Positions 24,675 through 34,508 of a DNA stretch of 38,166 nucleotides are shown here, one piece after another. Source of the stretch: Pseudomonadota bacterium (GTDB lineage Bacteria > Myxococcota_A > UBA796 > GCA-2862545). The stretch is taken from the NCBI GenBank assembly GCA_002862545.1, contig PKDJ01000325.1, positions 1-38,166 of the forward strand. The letters run 5' to 3'. The notes beneath the pieces were generated by a model that had not been told where the DNA came from, made no database searches, and worked only from the letters and a program-made list of their open reading frames with translations. Both the position numbers and the translations under genes were made by a program. Position 1 is the stretch's first letter. Each line of letters starts with the position of its first letter.

Positions 24675-25139
24675 CTACGACCTGCCCTCGAACGTGTGGA
24701 CGAGGTTGGACAGGTAGGTCTCGATCTGCGCGCTGAAGGTCGACTGCACGAAGGAGACGCCCATCGCGCGGAGCAGCCTGGGGATCGGCATCGCCAGGGT
24801 GCCGGTGTTCTCGAAGTCCACCCAGGTGCCCGTGGCGTCAGCCGACAGGCGCCAGCGCCCGGTGATGCGACCGTTGCCTACGCCCTCGACCGGGGTCCAC
24901 GAGATCTCACCTGACGCGCGATCGCTCACGTAGTGGCAGGCGTAGCTGACCTGGTGTCGGACGCCCGCAGCGCCGCCCTCCCGCATCGTCCAGCGGTAGG
25001 CCCCCCCGCCGAGATCATCCAGGCTCTCCACGTCCGGGTAGTGCGAGACCGAGCGCGGCACGTCGGACAGGACCTCGAAGACCGTAGCCAGCGGCGCGGT
25101 GGTGTGAAGCCGCTTGCGGGACTCGATCGGCACGTCCAT
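24675..25139 (-). CDS. SRPBCC (polyketide cyclase/START-like) protein
   Basis: A 154-residue cytoplasmic protein beginning MDVPIESRKRLHTTAPLATVFEVLSDVPRSVSHYPDVESL, the hallmark first strand and helices of the SRPBCC fold, then ISWTPVEGVGNGRITGRWRL and TWVDFENTGTL, and a long final helix (VSFVQSTFSAQIETYLSNLVHTF). Such proteins bind hydrophobic ligands in a cavity; the ligand is unknown. The ATG at 25139 has GGAG four bases upstream; the ATG at 25172 is less likely. It is convergent with the basic-protein gene. Confidence 0.85.
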   Translation of the reverse strand: MDVPIESRKRLHTTAPLATVFEVLSDVPRSVSHYPDVESLDDLGGGAYRWTMREGGAAGVRHQVSYACHYVSDRASGEISWTPVEGVGNGRITGRWRLSADATGTWVDFENTGTLAMPIPRLLRAMGVSFVQSTFSAQIETYLSNLVHTFEGRS

Positions 25140-25188
25140 GTGGCTCCAGGGGTCAGGGGGCGCCGTGAGCATAGCCGACGCGCCCTGG

Positions 25189-25629
25189 TCACTTCGCCGC
25201 TGCGTCTACCCGCGCGTAGGTCATTCCCTCCATCACCAGGGTCGCCCCGCAGTCCGAGAGCGTGACCCAGAGGGTCTGATCCTCGGCCGGCTGGCCGTCG
25301 AACACCGTGTCGGTGAAGGCGACCTCGAGGCGCTGTTCCTGCGCCTGGAGCACCGCGTAGCGACCGGTGACGGTGAGGGGTGGGTACCCCTCCATCCGGT
25401 AGGTGGCCTCGGTGAAGGTGTACTCCTTGGAGATCGGCATCGCAGGTGCCCCGTCCGGATCCACGGCTCCCTTGCCCGGGTAGTCCGTGAGCGAGAACTG
25501 CCCCACGAGTGTGGGCGCGCAGGCATCCGCTGACGCGGACGGGTCGGCGGCATCCGCGAGCTGCGCCGAGCAGGCAAGAAGGAGGGCGAAGACGAGCATC
25601 CCCAACCATACAGGCTCGCGACGGAGCAT
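25189..25629 (-). CDS. Small lipoprotein of unknown function
   Basis: Encodes 146 residues from the ATG at 25629: MLRREPVWLGMLVFALLLAC with a lipobox and Cys20, then a mature part of beta-strands (LVGQFSLTDYPG, YTFTEATYRMEGYPPLTVTGRYAVL, RLEVAFTDTVFDG, TLWVTLSDCGATLVMEGMTYARV). Two cysteines could form a disulfide. No family is recognised. An ATG at 25599 would shorten the signal. It is divergent from the amidohydrolase gene by 67 bases, so a shared promoter region is likely. Confidence 0.7.
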   Translation of the reverse strand: MLRREPVWLGMLVFALLLACSAQLADAADPSASADACAPTLVGQFSLTDYPGKGAVDPDGAPAMPISKEYTFTEATYRMEGYPPLTVTGRYAVLQAQEQRLEVAFTDTVFDGQPAEDQTLWVTLSDCGATLVMEGMTYARVDAAAK

Positions 25630-25696
25630 GCGCAACGTTCCAGCCGAGCGAGAGACCCCACTCGCAGCATACGCCCTCGCTACCTCCGGGAGAGAC

Positions 25697-26746
25697 ATGT
25701 GGCTCAAGCCCCTCCTGCTGCTCGCTCTGACCGCCTCCGCCTGCAGCGAGTCCCCCGACGTGACCCTCCTGCAAGGCGGCACCCTGGTCGGAGGGGAGAC
25801 CGTCGACGTGTTGCTCATCGGCGATCGCATCGCAGTAGTCGGCGAGGTCGAGCCGCCGCCCACTGCCAAGGTCATCGTCGTCGCGGATCGGTGGATCGGA
25901 CCCGCGGGAATCCACAGCCACGTCCACCTCACGCTCGTGCCGGAGGTCGAGGCGATGGCCTACGGCGGGATCGCAGCCGCGGTGGAACTGGCGGCGACCG
26001 AGGACAGCCTCGCGTCCCCTCCGACCTCACTGAGGCTGCTCTCGGCGGGCCCGATGGTCACCTCCGTCGCCGGCTACCCGGTGACCTCCTGGGGGGCCGG
26101 CGGCTACGGGCTCGAGTGTGCCGACGTGCCGGCAGCCACCGCCGCGGTCGACCGGCTCCTCGACGCGGGCGCCAAGCTGATCAAGGTACCCGTGATGTCC
26201 TCCGGCAGCGGACTCGACGATGCCCAGCTGGCCGCCGTCGTCGAGCGCGCCCACGGCGCCGGCGTGAAGGTGGTCGCCCACGCACTCGACGACGCTGCAG
26301 CGCTTCGCGCGGCCGAGGCCGGTGTGGATGCGCTCGCCCACACCCCCACCGCTCCGATGTCTCCCGAGACCCTGGAGGCCTGGTCTAGCCGAGCCGTGAT
26401 CAGCACCCTCGACGCCTTCGGGGCCGGTCTCTCGGCAGGCACCAACCTCGCCACGCTGCGAGACATGGGCGCGACGATTCTCTATGGCACGGACTTTGGG
26501 AACACGATGACCACCGGCATCGATCCCGAGGAGCTCGCAGCGCTGCGTGATGCAGGCTTCACCCCCGAGCAGATCCGAGACAGCCTGACGACGGCACCCG
26601 CCGCCTTCTGGGGACTGGATGACCTCGGGTCGCTCGCTGAGGGACAGGAGGCAAGCCTCGTAGTTCTCGGTGCGGACCCCCTGGTCGACCCCACGGCATG
26701 GGGACGCGCCGAGATGGTCTGGATCGCCGGTGAGCGCCGCCGCTGA
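25697..26746 (+). CDS. Exported amidohydrolase
   Basis: A 349-residue metal-dependent hydrolase with a lipoprotein-like signal (MWLKPLLLLALTASAC, Cys16). The metal-site residues of the imidazolonepropionase/dipeptidase-like amidohydrolases are all present: H75-x-H77 in IHSHVHL, Lys163 in LIKVPV (the carbamylated-lysine position), H195 in VVAHALD, H215 in LAHTPT and D266 in YGTDFG. The C-terminal SLAEGQEASLVVLGADPL segment is typical. The ATG at 25697 has GGGAG at good spacing; the open frame upstream of it is not part of the gene. The substrate is unknown; peptides or cyclic amides are typical. Confidence 0.9.
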   Translation: MWLKPLLLLALTASACSESPDVTLLQGGTLVGGETVDVLLIGDRIAVVGEVEPPPTAKVIVVADRWIGPAGIHSHVHLTLVPEVEAMAYGGIAAAVELAATEDSLASPPTSLRLLSAGPMVTSVAGYPVTSWGAGGYGLECADVPAATAAVDRLLDAGAKLIKVPVMSSGSGLDDAQLAAVVERAHGAGVKVVAHALDDAAALRAAEAGVDALAHTPTAPMSPETLEAWSSRAVISTLDAFGAGLSAGTNLATLRDMGATILYGTDFGNTMTTGIDPEELAALRDAGFTPEQIRDSLTTAPAAFWGLDDLGSLAEGQEASLVVLGADPLVDPTAWGRAEMVWIAGERRR

Positions 26747-26809
26747 CCCGCTGACGGCGAGAGCGAGGAGGTTCACAGGCTGCTAAGGTGCACCCTCACG
26801 AGGCGAGCG

Positions 26810-28348
26810 ATGTCCGCGGCCCCCCGGAAGTACACGGTCACGGCCGTCCTCGGCGAGGGCGGATTCGGCAAGGTGTACCGTGCCAAGCTCGTGACTCCCG
26901 GGGGCTTCTCCAAGGACGTCGCCCTCAAGCTCGCGCGCGGAGACATCCCCGAGGAGGCTCTGCGCCGCATCCGCGACGAGGCACGCATCCTCGGACTGGT
27001 GCGCGACCGGGCCATCGTCTCGGTCGACCCTCCCACGCAGCTCGACGGCGCCTGGGCGGTCGTCATGGAGTACGTCGAGGGCTCGACCTGCCGAAACCTG
27101 CTCCACAGCGGTACTCTGCCTCCTCGTGTAGCGATGGAGATTGTGGCCGAGGTCGCACGCGCCCTCGACAAGACCTACCGCCAGCCCGGGCCGGACGGCG
27201 CGCCGCTCCAGCTGCTGCACCGAGACCTCAAGCCCGGGAACATCCAGGTCACGCCCGCCGGCGAGGTGAAGATCCTGGACTTCGGCATCGCGCGCGCACA
27301 GTTCGCCGAGCGTGAGTCCCAGACCACGCGCCACATCGGCGGGACGATCGGCTTCATCGCCCCCGAGCGAATGGAGGGCGTCGAGGGTCCCGAGGGTGAC
27401 GTGTTCTCGCTCGGCGTGACCCTGCACAAGCTGGTCACCGGGCGGATGCCGCTGCGCCGCGAGCGCCTGAATCCCTCGCAGGTGAGCTCCGAGACCGCCT
27501 CGGCCGAGAGTGCTGCCCTCGGCCTCTCCGCACGCATGCGCGACCCCAAGCCCAGCCTCCGACCGACCGCGCGCGAGGTCGAGGACACCTGCCGCATGGC
27601 CTGGGCGCAGATGACGGGGCCGACGCTCCGCACCTGGGCCGAGGCGAACGTCCCCCGAGCCGATCCGCTGCCCGACGACGGACGGGTCGGGCAGGTGCTG
27701 GTCGATCACGATCCACAGGCCTCGTTCGTGGGGTCATGGACCACCGAGCTGCCGCCCTACATCCGGGAGACGGCCAGCCGAAGCTCCAGGAGCCCCTTCG
27801 CACGAGCGCTGCTCGCCGCGGCGCTCTCGTTCGTGCTGGTGCTCGCCACCAGTCTCGCCACGCTCGGCGCTCTCGGAGCGGTCGGTGGCGTCGCATGGTG
27901 GGCCCTCCTGCCCCAGCCCCAGCGCGAGAGCCCGCCGCCGAAGCCCGAGGCACCCGAGGCCGTCGACACGGGTGAGCCCGACCCCGCGTCGACCGCTCGG
28001 CCCCCACCCCCTCCATCCGTCACAGCCACCGCGTCTGTGGCCAGCACACCGCCACCTGCAGCGGTCCGTCCGGCTGTAGCGCCCTCACCGAGCACCCCTC
28101 CAGCACCGCCACCAGCAGCGGTGACGTGGCCCCTCACCGTCAGCAGCGCGCCCCTCGGCGCACAGGTGTTCATCGACGACGAGCCCATTGGCGCCACACC
28201 CGTCCTGAATCATCCCGTCCCCGAGGGCGCACACACGCTGCTGATCCGGCTCGGCGAGACGGTCGGCGAGAGGCAGATCCGCGTAGGTTCACGCCTCCCG
28301 AGCCGCTACGTGTGGCGAGGGGCTGACGACTGGCAGGTCTACTTCTGA
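26810..28348 (+). CDS. Membrane-anchored Ser/Thr kinase with C-terminal PEGA-like domain
   Basis: A 512-residue kinase. GEGGFGKVYRAK forms the glycine loop; Lys40, Glu57, HRDLKPGN (137-144), DFG (157-159) and APE (184-186) are intact, so it should be active. One strongly hydrophobic stretch (about 332-368, RALLAAALSFVLVLATSLA onwards) is a transmembrane helix. A Pro/Ala/Thr-rich linker follows, then a PEGA-like domain (about 440-512; VSSAPLGAQVFIDDEPIGATP, EGAHTLLIRL). The kinase is thus cytoplasmic with a periplasmic sensor or anchor. The ATG at 26810 has GAGG six bases upstream. A PEGA-like secreted protein follows on the same strand, 46 bases away, and may be its partner. Confidence 0.94.
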   Translation: MSAAPRKYTVTAVLGEGGFGKVYRAKLVTPGGFSKDVALKLARGDIPEEALRRIRDEARILGLVRDRAIVSVDPPTQLDGAWAVVMEYVEGSTCRNLLHSGTLPPRVAMEIVAEVARALDKTYRQPGPDGAPLQLLHRDLKPGNIQVTPAGEVKILDFGIARAQFAERESQTTRHIGGTIGFIAPERMEGVEGPEGDVFSLGVTLHKLVTGRMPLRRERLNPSQVSSETASAESAALGLSARMRDPKPSLRPTAREVEDTCRMAWAQMTGPTLRTWAEANVPRADPLPDDGRVGQVLVDHDPQASFVGSWTTELPPYIRETASRSSRSPFARALLAAALSFVLVLATSLATLGALGAVGGVAWWALLPQPQRESPPPKPEAPEAVDTGEPDPASTARPPPPPSVTATASVASTPPPAAVRPAVAPSPSTPPAPPPAAVTWPLTVSSAPLGAQVFIDDEPIGATPVLNHPVPEGAHTLLIRLGETVGERQIRVGSRLPSRYVWRGADDWQVYF

Positions 28349-28394
28349 GCCACCGAGCCGGGAGCGACACGGTACGCTCCGCCCGGGAGGCCAC

Positions 28395-29480
28395 CTGGGA
28401 CCGGCACTGCTGCTGATCACTGCTGCAGCCCACGCGGCGTGCCCGGATCGCGACGTCCTGCTGGACGAAGCCACGACCGCGGTGATCTCGGCCGACCTCT
28501 TCGCAGCGCGCAGCCGGCTCTCCGAGGTCGAGGAGTCCCTCTCCTGCGGTGGGCTCGCCCGACCCGACGAGCTGGCACGCCTGTGGCTGCTCGAGGGCGC
28601 CCTGGCCACGTTCTCGGGCGACACACAGAGCGCCGCCGACGCCTTTCGAGCCGCCGCCGAGGTAGAGCCCGGGCGCTTCATCGAAGACCTCGGACCCCAG
28701 ATTCGGGCGGCCTACGAGGCAGCGCTCGCCGAGCGGAGCACAAGCCTCGGCACTCTGTTCGTGGAGCCAGCACTGGCCGGCTGGACCCTGGCCATCGACG
28801 GCACACCCACGACCTCACCGATCGCCACCCCAGAGGGTCTTCACGTCGTTCAGGTCGGGCCCACGCCGGACGAGGTGATCTTCGCCCGAGTGGTCCATGC
28901 CATCGCCGACCTGACCATCGTCATCGAGACGGGACTCGAGCCGGTGCTGCTCCGTGATCCACCACAGACCAATCCTCGCACCACTCCAGACGCCGTGATC
29001 GTCCCGAAGCCGCGACCCGAGCCTCCGCTGACTGTGGCCTGGCTCGCGAGTGCCGGACTGGGGCTAGGCGTCGGCAAGCGCCTCGACCACCCGCTGGGCA
29101 CAGAGCCCGCACTCAAGCCGGTAGTGCCGCTGGAGACCGGCATCCGCCTCGGCTTCCGGGACGGCTGGGTGCGGGCCGCCTGCGGCGCTGGTCCACTCCT
29201 CACCGGGCGCTACCTCTACACGAGCGAGGACCAGCCCCGGACCTCTCCGGTCTGGCTCGGCGGTCACCTGGGAGGCGGCTGGGCTTCCGAGGAGCTCTCT
29301 GCCGGCGCGCTCGTCAGCCTGCAGTGGCCCGGACGCATCGGGCTGCGGGGCCTGGCCGCTCTGCCGCTCGGTGACCTCCCGCTGGAGCTCGAGGGCCGAG
29401 CCGGCCTGAACGTCACGACAGCGCGCGCACCCGAGGGAGCACTCGAGCTCCTCGTCACGTTCGCGACGGACCGCCTGTGA
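28395..29480 (+). CDS. Secreted helical/PEGA-like/beta-barrel-like protein, probable CTG start
   Basis: Without a CTG start the signal peptide is lost. From CTG at 28395, with GGGAGG four bases upstream, the protein begins (L)GPALLLITAAAHA-ACPDRD, a good signal peptide; the first ATG/GTG/TTG in frame is the GTG at 28482, inside the mature part. The mature protein has a helical TPR-like N-terminus (EVEESLSCGG, AADAFRAAAEVEPGRFIEDLG), a PEGA-like segment (LGTLFVEPALAGWTLAIDGTP), and a C-terminal Gly/aromatic-rich region (ETGIRLGFRDGWVRAACGAG, WLGGHLGGGW) like an outer-membrane barrel. It probably forms a unit with the preceding kinase. Its 3' end overlaps the convergent APH-family gene by 26 bases. 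Confidence 0.7.
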   Translation: MGPALLLITAAAHAACPDRDVLLDEATTAVISADLFAARSRLSEVEESLSCGGLARPDELARLWLLEGALATFSGDTQSAADAFRAAAEVEPGRFIEDLGPQIRAAYEAALAERSTSLGTLFVEPALAGWTLAIDGTPTTSPIATPEGLHVVQVGPTPDEVIFARVVHAIADLTIVIETGLEPVLLRDPPQTNPRTTPDAVIVPKPRPEPPLTVAWLASAGLGLGVGKRLDHPLGTEPALKPVVPLETGIRLGFRDGWVRAACGAGPLLTGRYLYTSEDQPRTSPVWLGGHLGGGWASEELSAGALVSLQWPGRIGLRGLAALPLGDLPLELEGRAGLNVTTARAPEGALELLVTFATDRL

Positions 29481-30486
29481 GCCTCGCCAGCACCGCCTCC
29501 GCCTCACCACGCTGCGCGCGCACGCTGGCCGCCAGGGCCGCCTGACCGCGCGCCCGCAGGAGGTTGTGCTCGCCGCGTCCACCGAAGGCCGGATCGAAGC
29601 CGAAGTAGCTCTCCTCGAGCGCATCGCGGGCGAAGCGGGCCGCGAGCTCCCAGCAGATTCGCTCACAGCCCGGGACGATGGCCGCCCACTCCGTCGGCGT
29701 GCATCGCGCTGCGCTCGCGTAGCCCTCCATCGCGGCGACGAAGACATCGAGATCCCAGGAGGGAGAGGCCATGTCCTCACTGCCGCGGTTGCACCAAGAG
29801 CGGAGCGCGTCGCCGAGCTCCACGTCCAGCGTGCCCCAGGCGCAGGTGTCGAGATCGATCAACGCCGTGGCATCTGGCCCCGAGAAGCGAACATTGCTGA
29901 TCTTGAGGTCTCCATGGATCACACGCGTCGGCAGCTCCGTCGGACCCGTCCAGCTCCGCCAGCCCGCCGAGATGGTGCGCGCCAGCTCCTCCACCTCGGC
30001 GTGGAGACGATGCCCCACATGGGTCGCTACCGCGTCCCGTAGACCCGCCATGTGCTTGGGCGTGTCGTGCGCCCCGGCACGGACACTCCGAAAGCTCCAG
30101 GCGAAGTCAGACAGTGCCGAGTGCCACCGCGCAACCAGGGCACCGGCCGCGCGAGCATCAGACAGCTCGGTGACCCGGTGCACGGTGCGGTCGCCGACCG
30201 GCGTGAGCAGTCGCCACACGCCCCCGTCATCCGCCGTGTGCCACAGGCGCCCCTCGGCGGTGGGCGCAAGCCTCGGCGTGTGGAGTCCGCGGGCTGCGAC
30301 GTGCTCCGTGATCGCAGCGATGTCTTCGTGCACCTCCGGCACGAAGATGCGCGTGTTCAGCCGCTGCAGGAAGCCGACGACCTCCCCAGCTCGCGTCACG
30401 CGGAACGTCTCGTTGATCAGGCCGCCGTCCGGCAGAGACTCGGCCACAGCATCCGACAGGGACCACAGAGCAAGAGAGGGGGTCAT
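29455..30486 (-). CDS. APH-family sugar or small-molecule kinase (NahK-like)
   Basis: A 343-residue cytoplasmic phosphotransferase. The N-terminus LPDGGLINETFRV and FLQRLNTRIF resembles the N-acetylhexosamine 1-kinase (NahK) group. The catalytic loop VIHGDLKISN gives Asp193 and Asn198, and ALIDLDTCAWG (Asp211/Asp213) holds the metal. A sugar or other small metabolite as acceptor is likely; antibiotic modification is less likely given the NahK-like start. The ATG at 30486 lacks a strong ribosome-binding site. It is convergent with, and overlaps, the PEGA-like secreted protein gene, and lies 47 bases downstream of the arylsulfotransferase-like gene on the same strand. Confidence 0.88.
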   Translation of the reverse strand: MTPSLALWSLSDAVAESLPDGGLINETFRVTRAGEVVGFLQRLNTRIFVPEVHEDIAAITEHVAARGLHTPRLAPTAEGRLWHTADDGGVWRLLTPVGDRTVHRVTELSDARAAGALVARWHSALSDFAWSFRSVRAGAHDTPKHMAGLRDAVATHVGHRLHAEVEELARTISAGWRSWTGPTELPTRVIHGDLKISNVRFSGPDATALIDLDTCAWGTLDVELGDALRSWCNRGSEDMASPSWDLDVFVAAMEGYASAARCTPTEWAAIVPGCERICWELAARFARDALEESYFGFDPAFGGRGEHNLLRARGQAALAASVRAQRGEAEAVLARLTGGPSRT

Positions 30487-30533
30487 GGGGACTCGCTTCA
30501 GGAGGGACGCAGCGCGCGGAGCGCGGGGGACGC

Positions 30534-32165
30534 TCAGTCCAGGATGGACGCGTGAAGACCCTCGATACGCTGAGCCCGGTAGACCCGCCAGCCCAGAGGC
30601 ACGACCTCGGCTCGCGACGACAGGCGAATGTCGAGCACCGCCTCCCCGGTCTCGGGGTCGACCTCCAGCAGCCGAGCATGGGTGTCGCCCCGTCCTGTGG
30701 CCGCGTTGGGAACGCCAGCCTCACCCGCGAGGTGACCGTAGACGGCCAGGACGTTGCCATTCGGCAGGCTGTCGGCATCCCCCATCGCGAAGGAGAACAG
30801 ACGCCCTGTGGTCGGCGTCACGTCGAGCGTCCAGCGGGTGGCCACCGTGCGAGCCTCGGCGTCCACGTCGAACACGACGAGCCGGGAGTACTGCGGCTCG
30901 AGACTCAGAGGTCCGTACGGTGTCGACCGGTAGTTGCCGTTGTCGAACACCAACAGACCGCCATCCTCCAGGCGCTCCGGTGCGTGCTGGTGGAAGGGCC
31001 ACACCAGCTCTGGGTCAGTGGGAGCGAGGCGCTTGTCGGCCAGCGCCTCGGGCCAGCCATCCGGGTTGGCGAGAATCCAGTCGACGGTGCCGTCCCGAGC
31101 CAGCCGCACGAGGGCGTCCTGGTGCCGCAGCGACACGATCCAGTGCTCGGGTCCGTCGGGGATCACGGCGTTGCCATGCCCCCAGTCGAGCCCCATCGGA
31201 CTCGGCGTGTCGCTGTCGTAGGCGACGCGCCGGACGTCCAAGACCTCGTCGAGTCGAACCCGCTCGGTCACCGTCCCGTCGAGCGCGACCTCCACGATCT
31301 CGGGCACCATGAGGGTCGCTGGGTTCCCGGGACCGAGGGGATCGCTCACCGAGGGGTAGTCGTCGACCTCCACCGAGCGACGCGTGAGCGTGAGGAAGCC
31401 CTCGTCGCCAGGGATGACCTCATGGTGGAAGTCCCCCTCGACGTCGACCCCGGTCGCATCGCCCTCCGGCGCACTCTGCCAGCGACCGAGCACCTCCCCG
31501 AGCAGGTCTCGTCGCTCGACCGCCGAGCCGGCTATCAACCAGAGGTCATCACCCTCGAGCCGAACGTCGTTCACCTTGTCCTCGGTCCGCAGGACGAAGC
31601 GCCACCGCAGTTGCTCGTCGAGCGCACCGACGAACTGCTCCTGCTCGCCAGCCTGCAGAGGCATCAGCGTGAGCCCGGGATCCATGCGATCGGGAGCATG
31701 GGCGAGGACCTCGAGCGTCGGCCAGGGGAAGGGCAGTCCCTCGGTCGTCAGCGAGGTCTCAGCGCTCGTCTCCCCGTGCTCGTCCTGGACCCGAACCGTG
31801 AGCTCGAAGCGCGTCTCGGGCAGGAGACCGACGAGCGGCAGCACGTGGTCGGTGGCAGGCTCATCCCAGCGTCGATGAAGCGTCTCCCCATCGGCCACGA
31901 GCTCGGCCGACACGGTGGTCGGACGATCCGTGGAGAGCTCGAGCCGCCAAGACAAGGGCGCATGAGGCCCTACAGGCAGCGCACGCGGGCCGTCGACGAT
32001 CTGCGGAGCCCACGACGACGTGCTCTCTGCACTGTCAGACGCGCCAGCGCCCTCGTTCCCAGTCGCCGCGTGACGCGATTCACTCCCGCCACACCCCTGG
32101 AGTACCCCCAAGGCGACGAGTCCGAGTCTCCACACGCGATGCAGACGCGGACTTACAGCCGACAA
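30534..32165 (-). CDS. Arylsulfotransferase-like (ASST) lipoprotein
   Basis: A predicted 543-residue periplasmic or surface lipoprotein with ASST-type propeller motifs: FHHEVIPGDEGFLTLTR, DWGHGNAVIPDG, WIVSLRHQDALVRLARDG, WPFHQHAPERLEDGGLLVFDNGNYR and YSRLVVFDVD. These histidine-rich segments match those of PAPS-independent aryl sulfotransferases that move sulfate between phenols. The start is uncertain: TTG at 32165 (GAAGG seven bases upstream) gives MSAVSPRLHRVWRLGLVALGVLQGC with a lipobox; GTG at 32135 or 32183 are alternatives. Frames further upstream run into the divergent gene and are not credible. A catalytic-site alignment would be needed to call it active. Confidence 0.82.
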   Translation of the reverse strand: MSAVSPRLHRVWRLGLVALGVLQGCGGSESRHAATGNEGAGASDSAESTSSWAPQIVDGPRALPVGPHAPLSWRLELSTDRPTTVSAELVADGETLHRRWDEPATDHVLPLVGLLPETRFELTVRVQDEHGETSAETSLTTEGLPFPWPTLEVLAHAPDRMDPGLTLMPLQAGEQEQFVGALDEQLRWRFVLRTEDKVNDVRLEGDDLWLIAGSAVERRDLLGEVLGRWQSAPEGDATGVDVEGDFHHEVIPGDEGFLTLTRRSVEVDDYPSVSDPLGPGNPATLMVPEIVEVALDGTVTERVRLDEVLDVRRVAYDSDTPSPMGLDWGHGNAVIPDGPEHWIVSLRHQDALVRLARDGTVDWILANPDGWPEALADKRLAPTDPELVWPFHQHAPERLEDGGLLVFDNGNYRSTPYGPLSLEPQYSRLVVFDVDAEARTVATRWTLDVTPTTGRLFSFAMGDADSLPNGNVLAVYGHLAGEAGVPNAATGRGDTHARLLEVDPETGEAVLDIRLSSRAEVVPLGWRVYRAQRIEGLHASILD

Positions 32166-32318
32166 GCTCCAACCTTCGGGCACGGACGTCAGCGGCAAAG
32201 ACGGCCTCGACTCGGGCTCGCCGAGCCGAGCGCGAGCCCCTTGACTGGACCAGACCGTTTGTAGACGCGACAGTCGCACCCGACACAGGTAACCTCGGTG
32301 CCTCTCGGGAGTCGTCGA

Positions 32319-34382
<2,064 letters not shown>

Positions 34383-34389
34383 CGGGTCA

Positions 34390-34432
34390 CACTCGGAGCT
34401 GCGACGCAGCCTTGTCGGCCGCAGTCCGAGTG
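34390..34432 (+). terminator. Long hairpin after the DUF2325-like gene
   Basis: Eight pairs (CACTCGGA with TCCGAGTG), a one-base bulge, then five more pairs (CTGCG with CGCAG) close a 16-base loop, starting eight bases after the stop codon. It is a plausible terminator although no U-tract follows. Confidence 0.5.
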
Positions 34433-34508
34433 CAGCATCCCATCGACGAGCCGCGCGGCCGAGGCCTGTACGCGTTACGCGCCGGCTCTCGTCGAGGCAG
34501 GGGAAGGA

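Noticed and set aside
26484..26500. TGGCACGGACTTTGG, similar to a sigma-54 promoter
   Set aside because: It lies inside the amidohydrolase coding sequence (encoding YGTDFG) and lacks the essential GC at -12.
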